A stretch of 32,549 nt of DNA. Origin: Bacillota bacterium (GTDB taxonomy: Bacteria > Bacillota > DTU025). Position 1 is the first letter of the stretch; each line of letters begins with the position of its first letter. Below the pieces are notes generated by a model. That model did not search any database, had not been told where the DNA came from, and was given only the letters and a program-made list of their open reading frames with translations. Below, piece after piece: positions 24,535 through 32,549 of this stretch. The stretch is taken from NCBI GenBank assembly GCA_019136685.1, contig JAGVTS010000197.1:1-32549 (forward strand). The letters run 5' to 3'. Position numbers and translations under genes: made by a program.

Positions 24535-24691
24535 CTCTGATACCTCCCTGAAGTCATATGATCACTCAATTCAAGAGCAGTGCCGCGTTGTCCTCCCCAG
24601 GCCCCCTGGTTGGCAGGAGAATTTCCCGATTGTGAGGAATGAGAAGACCTGGAATGAGCGACGGCCGGTCGCGGGCCTAGGAGGTAGCGAG

Positions 24692-25639
24692 ATGGGTCGG
24701 GATCGGATGATCGCCAACGAGGCAATCCGGATTGCGCAGGCGGAAGATGAGCATCTGTCCATCGGATGCGATGTAGAGCGCGGGGACGGATACACGGTGC
24801 TGACATCGAGCGTATGCCCGGACATGTGGGACGCAAACCATGTGAGGCAGATCGATCTCGTATGCGATACTGATGTGGATGCATTCATAGGCCGAATGGA
24901 GACGCTGTTTCGCGAGATGAATCGCGAACACTGCAAGTTCGAGCTAGATTTCAGGACTCAGCCGCAACAGCTGGCCGCAGTTCTCCGCCGCCGGGGTTAC
25001 GTGTGCACGCGTGGTGTTGTGCAGGTCTACCGAGGGACTGCCACACGGGTCGTCGCCGCCCGACGCACTGCTTCCGGGGCGACTGGCGCCGGCTGCTCGT
25101 CGTCAAGGGTGATGGAGATGTCGGCTCAGTCCGGGCAATCTACTGTGGCAAACTGGGCTGCGCTGGAGCGCGAGAGCTACTCTGCGTACGATTCCGGAAC
25201 GGGCTTCTCCGATCGGGCAGTCCGGTTTTCCCTACACCGCCTGGAGTGCGCGTGGAAGTTGGGGCTGGACTATCGGGTGTTTCTAGCGCTTGCGGATGGC
25301 GGCCAGGAATTGGCATCGGAGCAGGGCTCAGGCGCCGACCGCGGCGCGGGGGTTGCCGTGGGCACGTGCGAGTTGTTCCGCCGCCGCGGAGTGGCCAAGA
25401 TAGAGAGCCTGTACGTAACGCCGGCGGCCAGAGGCTCGGGCGTGGGCGCAGCATTGCTGAACCGCGCCCTAGGCAGCGCAATTGCCGCCGGCGACGACCT
25501 GATATACCTCGTGGCCGCCGCAGAAGACTGGCCCAGGCATATGTACCCGAGGTTCGGGTTTGTCGACTTGATGGAGACCAGTTCGTGGATGAAGATGCTG
25601 GAGCAAGACGCGCATCAGACCGGCTTTCTCGTTTGGTAG
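24692..25639 (+). CDS. GNAT family acetyltransferase, two-domain
   Basis: A 315-residue protein. The C-terminal GNAT domain (about 165-300) has VAVGTCELFRRRGVAKIESLYVTPAARGSGVGAALLNRAL, containing the acetyl-CoA loop RGSGVG, and PRHMYPRFGFVDL. The N-terminal part (about 1-130) looks like a second, degenerate GNAT-type half with FELDFRTQPQQLAAVLRRRGYV. The linker is Ala/Ser/Gly-rich. ATG 24692 has AGGAGGT 6 bases upstream; an earlier ATG (24632) does not. It is followed closely by the amidohydrolase, separated by tandem 8-base repeats, and is probably in the same operon. Substrate unknown. Confidence 0.82.
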   Translation: MGRDRMIANEAIRIAQAEDEHLSIGCDVERGDGYTVLTSSVCPDMWDANHVRQIDLVCDTDVDAFIGRMETLFREMNREHCKFELDFRTQPQQLAAVLRRRGYVCTRGVVQVYRGTATRVVAARRTASGATGAGCSSSRVMEMSAQSGQSTVANWAALERESYSAYDSGTGFSDRAVRFSLHRLECAWKLGLDYRVFLALADGGQELASEQGSGADRGAGVAVGTCELFRRRGVAKIESLYVTPAARGSGVGAALLNRALGSAIAAGDDLIYLVAAAEDWPRHMYPRFGFVDLMETSSWMKMLEQDAHQTGFLVW

Positions 25640-25660
25640 TCTGATAGTCTGATTGTCTGA
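25637..25660 (+). repeat. Three 8-bp tandem repeats at the GNAT/amidohydrolase junction
   Basis: TAGTCTGA, TAGTCTGA, TTGTCTGA in tandem. The first includes the GNAT stop codon and the last abuts the next gene's ribosome binding site. Confidence 0.7.
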
Positions 25661-25673
25661 AGGAGTGTTGTCA

Positions 25674-27020
25674 GTGCCTTCGGTATTGATCAAGAACGGG
25701 ACTGTCATAACCATGGACCGCGCAAGGCGTGTTGTTGAGCGCTGCGATATTCTGGTGGAAGACGATAGGATCCGCGCGGTGGGAGATGTCGGCGCTAGTT
25801 GCGACGGCGGCGCCGACCGGGTCATCGACGCAACAGGATGCATCGTCATCCCGGGTCTCATCCAAACACATGTGCATCTGTGCCAGGCGCTATTCCGTGG
25901 AATGTCCGACGATATGGAACTCCTCGACTGGCTGCGTCTGCGCACGTGGCCTCTTGAGGCTGCGCACGATGAAGAGTCAATCTACTACTCGGCTCTACTG
26001 GGCATCGCCGAACTGCTGCGCGGGGGCACTACCTGCGTGGTCGATATGGAGACTGTGAACCACACGGAGAACGCGTTTCGGGCAATAGCTGAGTCCGGCA
26101 TAAGGGCTGTGTCGGGCAAGGTGATGATGGACTGGGGCGATGACGTTCCCGAGGCGCTGCGTGAGACGGGCGAGCACTCGATCGTCGCCAGTGTGGAACT
26201 GGCCGACAAGTGGGATGGCGCTGCCGACGGACGTATACGGTATGCTTTTGCGCCCAGGTTCGCCGTGTCATGCAGCGACTGGTTGCTGCGGGAGGTGGGC
26301 AGGATCGCCGCGCGGCGCGGGGCCTACATACATACGCACTCCTCTGAGAACCGTGGCGAGATCGAGATAGTGGAGGCGGAACGCGGCGCCCGTAACATCA
26401 TCTACCTCGACCGGGTGGGCCTGCTCGGCCCCAGGACGATTCTGGCTCACTGCATCCACCTGGATCAGTCTGAGTTGGATACTTTGAAGCGGACCGGGAC
26501 CCACGTAGCGCACTGCCCGTCCGTCAACCTCAAGCTGGCGTCGGGCATCGCTCCGGCGCCCGAAATGCTGGACATGGGGATCAATGTCGGGCTGGGCGCC
26601 GACGGCGCGGGCGGCAACAACAACCTGGATCAGTTTGTCGAGATGCGCCTTGCCGCTTTGATACACAAGCCGCGCCTGGGGCCGACAGTGATGCCGGCCT
26701 TGAGGGTGCTGGAGATGGCCACCCGGGGCGGCGCGACCGCTCTGGGCATGGAAGATGAGATAGGCAGCATCGAGCCGGGCAAGAAGGCCGACATCGTTCT
26801 GCTCGACTTGCGAAAGCCCCATGCTAGCCCAGGCGCGTGCGCTGACCCCGTTTCGCGAGTCGTCTATTCGGCGCATTCCTCGGATGTTGTCATGACGATG
26901 GTTGACGGCCAGGTGGCCTATGGCGGTGGGCAGCTGACCAACATCGATGAGAGCGAGGTCCTTGATAGGTGTGACGAGGCCATCGTCCGCCTGGCGCGGC
27001 GGGCAGGTCTTGCGCGATAG
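25674..27020 (+). CDS. Amidohydrolase, MtaD/SsnA-type (5'-methylthioadenosine/S-adenosylhomocysteine deaminase family)
   Basis: A metal-dependent deaminase or hydrolase of 448 residues. Metal-binding motifs are in order: HVHLCQALFRG (first H-x-H), HTHSSENRGE, AHCIHL and LGADGAGGNNNLD. The last two match the S-adenosylhomocysteine/methylthioadenosine deaminase group. GSIEPGKKADIVLLDL at the C-terminus is the usual cyclic-amidohydrolase end. GTG 25674 has AAGGAG upstream; TTG 25668 is too close to it. It may salvage adenosine-type products of SAM metabolism, but related guanine or triazine hydrolases cannot be excluded without comparison. Confidence 0.85.
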   Translation: MPSVLIKNGTVITMDRARRVVERCDILVEDDRIRAVGDVGASCDGGADRVIDATGCIVIPGLIQTHVHLCQALFRGMSDDMELLDWLRLRTWPLEAAHDEESIYYSALLGIAELLRGGTTCVVDMETVNHTENAFRAIAESGIRAVSGKVMMDWGDDVPEALRETGEHSIVASVELADKWDGAADGRIRYAFAPRFAVSCSDWLLREVGRIAARRGAYIHTHSSENRGEIEIVEAERGARNIIYLDRVGLLGPRTILAHCIHLDQSELDTLKRTGTHVAHCPSVNLKLASGIAPAPEMLDMGINVGLGADGAGGNNNLDQFVEMRLAALIHKPRLGPTVMPALRVLEMATRGGATALGMEDEIGSIEPGKKADIVLLDLRKPHASPGACADPVSRVVYSAHSSDVVMTMVDGQVAYGGGQLTNIDESEVLDRCDEAIVRLARRAGLAR

Positions 27021-27115
27021 AAGGAAGGATTTCCGCTTGCGTCTCCCCTGCCAATGTGGTAAGGTATGCATAATTTATCTGCAGCTCTGATTGTTGCAGC
27101 AGGGGAGTGCGCCGA

Positions 27116-28528
27116 TTGAACTACCGTAGCAATATTCACAGCAGTGCGAATAGTAAGGGCCATTTGACCATCGGGGGTTGCGATGCAGTCGCTCTTGCCA
27201 AGCGTTTTGGCACTCCGCTGTACGTCATAGACGAAGATGCAGTGCGCCGGGCTTGCCGCGCCTACGTAGAGGAGTTTGGCGCGCGCTATCCCAATGTGCG
27301 CGTCATCTATGCCAGCAAGGCGCTGATGGTCAAGGCCATTGCCCTGCTCGTCATGGAAGAGGGCCTTTTTCTGGATGTATGCTCCGGGGGCGAACTGTAT
27401 ACGGCCATCTCCGCAGGCTGCCCGGCAGATCAGATATACTTCCACGGCAATAGCAAGAGTGCGGCCGAGATCGCATTCGCTTTGAGCGTCGGCGTGTTCC
27501 GATTCGTTGTCGATAGCCTCGACGAGCTCTACGTCATCGATAGGCTAGCGCGCTCAAAAGGGCTAGTCGCCAATGTAATGCTTCGCCTCACCCCCGGAAT
27601 CGAGGCGCACACCCACGAATACATCAAAACGGGTCAGATCGACTCCAAATTCGGCATCGTGATACCCAACGGAGACGCTCTGCGTGCTGTGGGCATTGCC
27701 AAACGGCTGGCAAACGTGAGGCTAACCGGACTGCACTGTCACATAGGCTCACAGGTGTTCGAAATGGAGCCCTTCGTCGACGCAATCGATGTCATGATGA
27801 ATTTTGCCAAGCAGGCCCACGAGGCTACCGGATTCATCATGGAGGAGCTTGATATTGGCGGTGGACTGGGGATCCGCTACAACTCGAAGGACGATCCCAT
27901 TACTGCGCGTGATCTTGCTGAGGCCGTGGCCCCGGCGCTGATCGACGCGGCGTCTAGGCACGGATTGCCCCTCCCATCCCTGCTGCTGGAGCCGGGTAGG
28001 TCGATTGTGGGTGAAGCGGGCACTACGCTGTACACGGTAAACGCGGTCAAGCGCATAGAGGGCGTCAGGACATATGTCTCGGTGGACGGCGGCATGGCGG
28101 ATAATCCGCGCATAGCCCTTTACCAGGCCGAATACGAGGCGGCGCTGGCAAACCGGATGGCGGTTCCCGGCCCGTCGAGCCCGGGGAGCTCCGAAAGTTG
28201 GGAGACCGTTTCGGTGGCTGGGAATTGCTGTGAATCAGGAGACATGCTTGTGTGGGATGTCAGCATGCCGCGGCCTGAAATCGGCGACACGCTTGCGGTG
28301 TTCTGCACAGGTGCTTACAATTATTCCATGGCGAGCAACTATAACCGTTACCCGCGCCCGGCGGTTGTGCTCGTTCGGGATGGGCGAGCTGACGTCATTG
28401 TGGAGCGGGAGACATATGCTGACCTTACGGCGCGCGATTCGGTTCCGGTTAGGTTGAGACCTGCCGCAACACGCCCTGCAGCGGCGGAGTTGGCCCATCG
28501 CGACTCAGCCGGCGCTCAGTCTCGCTGA
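27116..28528 (+). CDS. lysA: Diaminopimelate decarboxylase
   Basis: PLP enzyme converting meso-diaminopimelate to lysine, the last step of that pathway. The barrel domain has the PLP lysine in VIYASKALMVKA (about residue 68), HGNSKS, GLHCHIGSQ and LEPGRSIVGEAG. The C-terminal domain has DGGMADNPR, CCESGD (usually ICESGD) and GAYNYSMASNYN. Length is 470 residues, with a C-terminal tail slightly longer than usual. TTG 27116 has GGGGAG 8 bases upstream; GTG 27107 abuts that site. The 95-base gap after the amidohydrolase contains an AT-rich stretch (TATGCATAAT, 27065-27074) that may be a -10, with no matching -35. Confidence 0.95.
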   Translation: MNYRSNIHSSANSKGHLTIGGCDAVALAKRFGTPLYVIDEDAVRRACRAYVEEFGARYPNVRVIYASKALMVKAIALLVMEEGLFLDVCSGGELYTAISAGCPADQIYFHGNSKSAAEIAFALSVGVFRFVVDSLDELYVIDRLARSKGLVANVMLRLTPGIEAHTHEYIKTGQIDSKFGIVIPNGDALRAVGIAKRLANVRLTGLHCHIGSQVFEMEPFVDAIDVMMNFAKQAHEATGFIMEELDIGGGLGIRYNSKDDPITARDLAEAVAPALIDAASRHGLPLPSLLLEPGRSIVGEAGTTLYTVNAVKRIEGVRTYVSVDGGMADNPRIALYQAEYEAALANRMAVPGPSSPGSSESWETVSVAGNCCESGDMLVWDVSMPRPEIGDTLAVFCTGAYNYSMASNYNRYPRPAVVLVRDGRADVIVERETYADLTARDSVPVRLRPAATRPAAAELAHRDSAGAQSR

Positions 28529-28576
28529 AGTCCTGTTCGAGGACGACATGGTCCCATGCCCGCGCCCGGGGTGTTG

Positions 28577-28605
28577 TTGACCCTCATGGGGCGGAATGAT
28601 AGTAT
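28577..28605 (+). promoter_or_regulatory. Predicted promoter for the NifU-like gene
   Basis: TTGACC (28577-28582) and TAGTAT (28600-28605), 17 bases apart. A tandem 10-base repeat follows immediately. Confidence 0.5.
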
Positions 28606-28606
28606 T

Positions 28607-28626
28607 GTGGCACGTAGTGGCACGTA
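28607..28626 (+). repeat. Exact tandem 10-bp repeat after the promoter
   Basis: GTGGCACGTA occurs twice in a row just after the predicted -10 box, at or near the transcription start. It could be a regulator site or a simple duplication. Confidence 0.7.
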
Positions 28627-28646
28627 ACGGAAAGGGGCTGAGCGGC

Positions 28647-28868
28647 ATGCGTGAGAAGGTTGAAGCTGTTATCGGCAAGATACGGCCGTCGCTGCAGGCT
28701 GACGGCGGCGATGTAGAGCTTGTGGATGTGACTTCCGACGGAATCGTGAAAGTCAGGCTGAAGGGCGCCTGTGCTGGCTGCCCGATGTCGACGATGACGC
28801 TCAAGAACGGCATCGAGAGGATACTCAAGCAGGAGATCGCCGAGGTGAAGTCAGTCCAGGCGGTCTAG
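28647..28868 (+). CDS. NifU C-terminal domain Fe-S scaffold protein
   Basis: A 73-residue protein consisting only of the NifU-like C-terminal domain (Nfu type), which carries Fe-S clusters to target proteins. KIRPSLQADGGDVELVDV and GACAGCPMSTMTLKNGIERIL, with the cluster-binding CxxC, are diagnostic. ATG 28647 has AAAGGGG about 10 bases upstream. It appears monocistronic, with its own promoter and a possible terminator. Confidence 0.94.
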   Translation: MREKVEAVIGKIRPSLQADGGDVELVDVTSDGIVKVRLKGACAGCPMSTMTLKNGIERILKQEIAEVKSVQAV

Positions 28869-28897
28869 ATGTCGATCCAGATAGCTGAACGATGCGG

Positions 28898-28944
28898 GGG
28901 GCCATGATCCTCACAACCTGAGTAGGGGATGGATGGCCCCTTTG
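28898..28944 (+). terminator. Possible terminator after the NifU-like gene
   Basis: GGGGCCAT (28898-28905) can pair with ATGGCCCC (28933-28940), then TTTG. The loop is long, so support is moderate. It lies between convergent genes. Confidence 0.4.
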
Positions 28945-28991
28945 TCGACTCGGCGACCAGCGAGCCCGTTGATACATGCCGGGCCGCTCGT

Positions 28992-30164
28992 CTAGTCCAT
29001 TACGGACATTCCCAGGGCTTCATACGTTCGCATGTCGACTATGCCCGTCACAGGCAGTCCGTTGTCCTGCTGCAACCGCATGATTGCGCGCTCGGTCGCG
29101 GGGCCGTAGACGCCGTCTACACCGGCATGTTCGTAACCTAACTTTGCCAGTCTCAACTGTATCGCATACACATAACTACCCTTGGCGCCCGGCTCTATGC
29201 GGGGGCGCGTGGATCCGAGCACGCCGAAGTGCCCGGCAGTTATGATTACCGGCATGCCGACTTCGACTACGGCATAGAGCTTCTCCACATCGCGGTTGAG
29301 CATGCGTACACACCCGCCGGATTTGCGTTGCCCCACAGTCCACGGCTTGTTGGTGCCGTGTATTCCGTACTTTCCCCAGGGCACATCCAACCCCATCCAT
29401 CGAGTGCCGAACCCGCCCGCCCAGGCTGCCTTCTCCGTCACCCTGAAGTAGCCCAGCGGAGTGGGCGTAGACGACTTCCCGACTCCCACTCGGAACTGGC
29501 TCACCGGCTTCCCGTTTTCAAGGAGGGTCAGTGTGAGGTTGGACGTATCTATGAGCATGGCGCGCCAGGGCGTCCGGCTCGGGTTGGGATCAGCTACGAT
29601 GATATCGCCGCTGGGCTTGAGCGATGCGGCCATGATGGGCTCACACGTTCGTCCCAGGGCCATCCACACCGCCATGTCGACAATGCCGTCCTGGGGCAAC
29701 CCCGCACTGGCCTGAAAGGCCCGCACCGCGCGGTCGGTCCCGGGCCCGAAAACTCCGTCTACAGGGCCGCTGTAGTGCCCCGCCACGGCAAGCCCTTCTT
29801 GCAGGTCTTGCACATGTTCGCCGACCATCCGCGGCTCTTCGAGCCACAGCCGGTGCAGATCACCGCATGAGCACATGTCTGGGGTTTTCGTGCCCCGCGG
29901 CAGCGGTTCCTGTCGTTCCTGACCGCCCGCCCAGAATGAACCGGGCGATTCACTGTAGCTCGCCTGTACGGTTGCGATGCCCTCGTCAGCCTCGGGCTCA
30001 GGCGGGAGCTCGACGATGTGGAATCCGTCGCCTTGCCCCGCGGGTTTGCTGCGCCTGGTCGCCATGTCGTCATATCCGCGCGAGAATATGATCGCCATGA
30101 CCAGCCCGATCAGTATGAGCCCGGCCAGGCGGGTCACGCGCTGCTTGGTGGGGCCTTGCTTCAT
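28992..30164 (-). CDS. L,D-transpeptidase with two peptidoglycan-binding domains
   Basis: A 390-residue membrane-anchored cell-wall enzyme. The order is: N-terminal membrane segment (about 11-28), linker, PG_binding_1 domain (about 115-172, VDGVFGPGTDRAVRAFQ), YkuD catalytic domain (about 200-310) and a second PG_binding_1 domain (about 328-388, VDGVYGPATERAIMRLQ). Catalytic residues sit in YGIHGT (His about 269) and SGGCVRM (Cys about 285). It cross-links or remodels peptidoglycan, perhaps in the cortex. ATG 30164 is preferred because GGGTGA lies close upstream; ATG 30170 and 30203 are alternatives. Two flanking binding domains are less common than one. Confidence 0.92.
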   Translation of the reverse strand: MKQGPTKQRVTRLAGLILIGLVMAIIFSRGYDDMATRRSKPAGQGDGFHIVELPPEPEADEGIATVQASYSESPGSFWAGGQERQEPLPRGTKTPDMCSCGDLHRLWLEEPRMVGEHVQDLQEGLAVAGHYSGPVDGVFGPGTDRAVRAFQASAGLPQDGIVDMAVWMALGRTCEPIMAASLKPSGDIIVADPNPSRTPWRAMLIDTSNLTLTLLENGKPVSQFRVGVGKSSTPTPLGYFRVTEKAAWAGGFGTRWMGLDVPWGKYGIHGTNKPWTVGQRKSGGCVRMLNRDVEKLYAVVEVGMPVIITAGHFGVLGSTRPRIEPGAKGSYVYAIQLRLAKLGYEHAGVDGVYGPATERAIMRLQQDNGLPVTGIVDMRTYEALGMSVMD

Positions 30165-30216
30165 ATTCATCACCCATGCTGCGAGATTGCTCCATTGATG
30201 CATTTCCCAGATAATC

Positions 30217-30239
30217 TATCCAGCATAGTGTATCCAGCA
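30217..30239. repeat. Direct repeat in the L,D-transpeptidase upstream region
   Basis: TATCCAGCA occurs at 30217-30225 and 30231-30239, a 14-base period. It overlaps a plausible minus-strand promoter (TTGCTG upstream of a TAGATT box), so it may be an operator. Confidence 0.45.
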
Positions 30240-30404
30240 AGCCGAGGGCTAACGCAGCGCGTCCGCGGGGCGTCGCGTACGAGAAAGGAGCCCTCGGCGT
30301 GGTGCGAGGGCAAGAAGGTATGGACGCACGCGACTAGAATACATATTGCGGTACCTTAAAATGGTCGGCCGACTCAGGTTGGCCTTGTTGAAGGAGGCTT
30401 ACGG

Positions 30405-31445
30405 ATGCGGGGAGAGATGCGGGCCATAGCCAAGACATCGCCGTCTCCAGGCGCCGAAAAGGTAGTGGTTCCCATTCCCCAGCCCGGCAGGGGCGAGGTG
30501 TTGATCAAAGTGCGCGCGACTGCCATCTGCGGCACTGACGTGCACATTTACGAGTGGGATCAGTGGTCGCAAGGCCGGGTAGTAACTCCGAGAATCTTCG
30601 GGCACGAGTTTTGCGGAGATGTTGTTCAGGTGGGCGAAGGCGTCACCAAAGTCAAGGTGGGTCAGTTTGTGTCGGCAGAGACGCACACGGCGTGCGGGCA
30701 TTGCTTTTACTGCCTTACCGGGCAGGCGCACATCTGCCAGGATGCCAAGATCGTGGGCATCGACAGGGACGGGTGCTTCGCCGAGTACGTCGTTCTGCCT
30801 GAGTTTAACTGTTGGATATGGGATATCGACATACCTGATGAAGTCGCCGCCATCCAGGATCCGTTCGGCAATGCGGTCCATACGGCGCTCGCAACGGACC
30901 TGGCTGCGAAGACCGTCCTCATAACCGGCATGGGTCCCATTGGCCTCTGCGCCATCAGTGTTGCCAAGCGCTCGGGCGCTACCGAGGTGTATGTCACGGA
31001 CGTGTCTGAATACCGACTTGATCTGGCAAGGAAGCTTGGCGCGGATCTGGCGGTCAATCCAATTAAGGAAGACCCTGTCGCGGCTGTTAGGGATGCCACG
31101 GGAGGGCTCGGAGCCGATGTGCTACTGGAGATGTCGGGCAATCCTACTGCAATACGGCAAGGGTTTCAGGCGCTGCGCAAGGCGGGGTTCGCATCGCTTC
31201 TTGGGATTCCATCGAAGCCGATGGAGATAGACCTTGCAAACGACATCATATTCCGAAGCCTCACTGTGCAGGGCATCAACGGACGCAGGATGTTTGAGAC
31301 ATGGTATCAGGCCAGGGCGCTGCTCAAGGCAGGGATCGACATAACGCCGGTGATCACGCACAGGATGTCGCTCTGGGATGATCTAGACACGGGCATGGAA
31401 CTCATGATGTCGGGCAAATGCGGAAAGGTAATCCTGTACCCATAG
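30405..31445 (+). CDS. tdh: L-threonine 3-dehydrogenase
   Basis: Zinc-dependent medium-chain dehydrogenase that oxidises threonine to 2-amino-3-ketobutyrate using NAD. Visible features are the catalytic zinc cysteine in TAICGTDVHIYEWDQW, FGHEFCGDVV, the structural zinc cysteines in CGHCFYCLTGQAHIC, and the NAD motif GMGPIGLCAISVAKRSG. Length 346, normal. GAAGGAGG precedes the ATG. kbl follows 76 bases later, the classical threonine-to-glycine pair. A 10-bp palindrome (GTCGGCCGAC, 30364-30373) lies just upstream. Confidence 0.96.
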   Translation: MRGEMRAIAKTSPSPGAEKVVVPIPQPGRGEVLIKVRATAICGTDVHIYEWDQWSQGRVVTPRIFGHEFCGDVVQVGEGVTKVKVGQFVSAETHTACGHCFYCLTGQAHICQDAKIVGIDRDGCFAEYVVLPEFNCWIWDIDIPDEVAAIQDPFGNAVHTALATDLAAKTVLITGMGPIGLCAISVAKRSGATEVYVTDVSEYRLDLARKLGADLAVNPIKEDPVAAVRDATGGLGADVLLEMSGNPTAIRQGFQALRKAGFASLLGIPSKPMEIDLANDIIFRSLTVQGINGRRMFETWYQARALLKAGIDITPVITHRMSLWDDLDTGMELMMSGKCGKVILYP

Positions 31446-31521
31446 GGTAGCGTCATGAGGCAACGGAAGGATGGCGTTACCATAGGGTTTTCGCGCACAT
31501 TTCGATAGGGAGGCATTGCAC

Positions 31522-32549
31522 ATGTCTGACGCGTTGGCATATCTCGCGGATGAGCTTGCCGAGCTACGCGAGCAGAAGCTGTTCAGGTACCCTAAGGTGT
31601 TGACGGGGCAGCAACAAGCCAGGGCCGTATTCAATGGCCGCGAGGTCATCAACCTTTCGTCCAATAACTACTTGGGCCTCGCCACACATCCGAGGATGAT
31701 AGCGGCTGCGGCAGGGGCGGCGCAGGAGTTCGGAGCGGGCTCAGGCGCCGTTCGCACTATCGCCGGCACCATGGACATCCACGTCGAACTGGAGAAGAAG
31801 ATCGCCGCATTCAAACACACTGAGGCGGCGCTGGTGTTCCAGTCGGGGTTCACGGCCAACGCCGGCACAGTGGCCGCGGTTCTGGGCAAGGATGACATGA
31901 TCATCAGCGATGAGCTGAACCACGCCAGCATCATAGACGGTTGCAGGCTGTCGCGGGCTACGATCAAGGTTTTCCCGCACGGCGACCGGAGATCGTTCGT
32001 GCGGCCAAAGAGCACGGCGCCATCACCATGGTGGACGATGCCCACGCCAGCGGCGTGCTCGGCCGCAACGGTAGGGGAACGGTCGACCACTTCGACCTGC
32101 ATGGCCAGGTTGATATCCAGGTGGGCACGTTGTCGAAGGCCATCGGCGTGCTCGGCGGATACGTGGCGGGCTCCAGGACTCTAATCGACTACCTGATCCA
32201 TCGTGGGCGACCGATTCTGTTCAGCACGTCGCATCCGCCGGCGGTTACGGCGGCTTGCATGGAGGCATTCGACATCCTGCTGGAGGAGCCGGAGATCATA
32301 GACAAGCTCTGGGAGAACACCCGGTTCTTCAAAAGGGGCCTGGAGGATCTGGGGTTCAACACAGGCATCAGCCAGACGCCCATCACCCCGGTAATCGTGG
32401 GCGAGGGCGCGCTGGCGATGAAGTTGTCCGACAGGCTGTTCGAGGAAGGCGTATTTGCTCAGGCCTTGGCGTTCCCGACCGTGCCGCGGGGCAAGGCCAG
32501 GGTGCGCACGATCGTCATGGCAACCCACACGCAGGAGGACCTGGAGTTC
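31522..32549 (+). pseudogene. kbl: 2-amino-3-ketobutyrate CoA ligase (glycine C-acetyltransferase), disrupted and cut by the window edge
   Basis: PLP enzyme that cleaves 2-amino-3-ketobutyrate with CoA into glycine and acetyl-CoA. The first frame (31522 to about 31985) is normal from residue 1 to about 154: [49 protein letters not shown]. Homology resumes in another frame at 31986 with [26 protein letters not shown], the PLP lysine in VGTLSKAIG, and continues open to the window end. About 40-45 residues that normally join HGD to PEIV (including the VTDGVFSMDGD stretch) are missing, with a frame change. ATG 31522 has GGGAGG 9 bases upstream. As read, no active enzyme is made. Confidence 0.9.

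Noticed and set aside
1..32549. CRISPR array or complete insertion sequence
   Set aside because: No regularly spaced repeats and no recognisable transposase or integrase gene were found anywhere in the window.

Overview
The window comes from a GC-rich, endospore-forming member of the Bacillota (Firmicutes), probably a clostridial or deep-branching lineage rather than Bacillus. The reasons are two alpha/beta-type small acid-soluble spore proteins, SpoVT, YabP, YabQ and DivIC in the order glmU-prs-pth-mfd-spoVT-mazG-yabP-yabQ-divIC-yabR(S1), strong AGGAGG-type ribosome binding sites, and frequent GTG and TTG starts. I cannot name a genus from the sequence alone.

Layout. 1-697 shows no convincing gene. 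A long-form spore protein lies on the minus strand (698-1102). 1290-12057 is a co-directional housekeeping and sporulation block: UDP-GlcNAc synthesis, PRPP synthesis, peptidyl-tRNA hydrolase, transcription-repair coupling, SpoVT, MazG, YabP, a transglycosylase-like membrane protein, YabQ, DivIC and an S1 RNA-binding protein with its own strong promoter and terminator. DUF501, tRNA-Leu(UAA), a GNAT/thioredoxin-like fusion and a DUF3795 protein follow (12160-14642).

From about 14.6 to 18.4 kb the sequence is gene-poor and scarred. It holds an orphan Phd-like antitoxin with two tiny ORFs after it, a 27-bp near-perfect palindrome, a roughly 300-bp inverted-repeat element, a small hypothetical gene, and a proline-catabolism dehydrogenase (pruA/rocA) broken by deletions. 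After it come superoxide dismutase, a collagen-like and Trp/Tyr-rich small protein (minus strand), an HD-GYP protein with a consensus promoter and long leader, a short spore protein, and an Rrf2-regulator/MFS-exporter pair with a visible palindromic operator.

The last third is metabolic: a cytoplasmic GH84 hexosaminidase (minus), a GNAT protein, an MtaD/SsnA-type amidohydrolase, lysA, a NifU-type Fe-S scaffold, an L,D-transpeptidase with two peptidoglycan-binding domains (minus), and the threonine-degradation pair tdh-kbl. kbl carries an internal deletion with a frameshift and runs off the window.

Main items for a second look: a lytic-transglycosylase-like protein without its catalytic glutamate, embedded between yabP and yabQ; the collagen locus, which reads as Gly-X-Y on both strands; the long inverted repeat at 16.8-17.1 kb; the Rrf2 operator; and independent internal deletions in two amino-acid catabolic genes.
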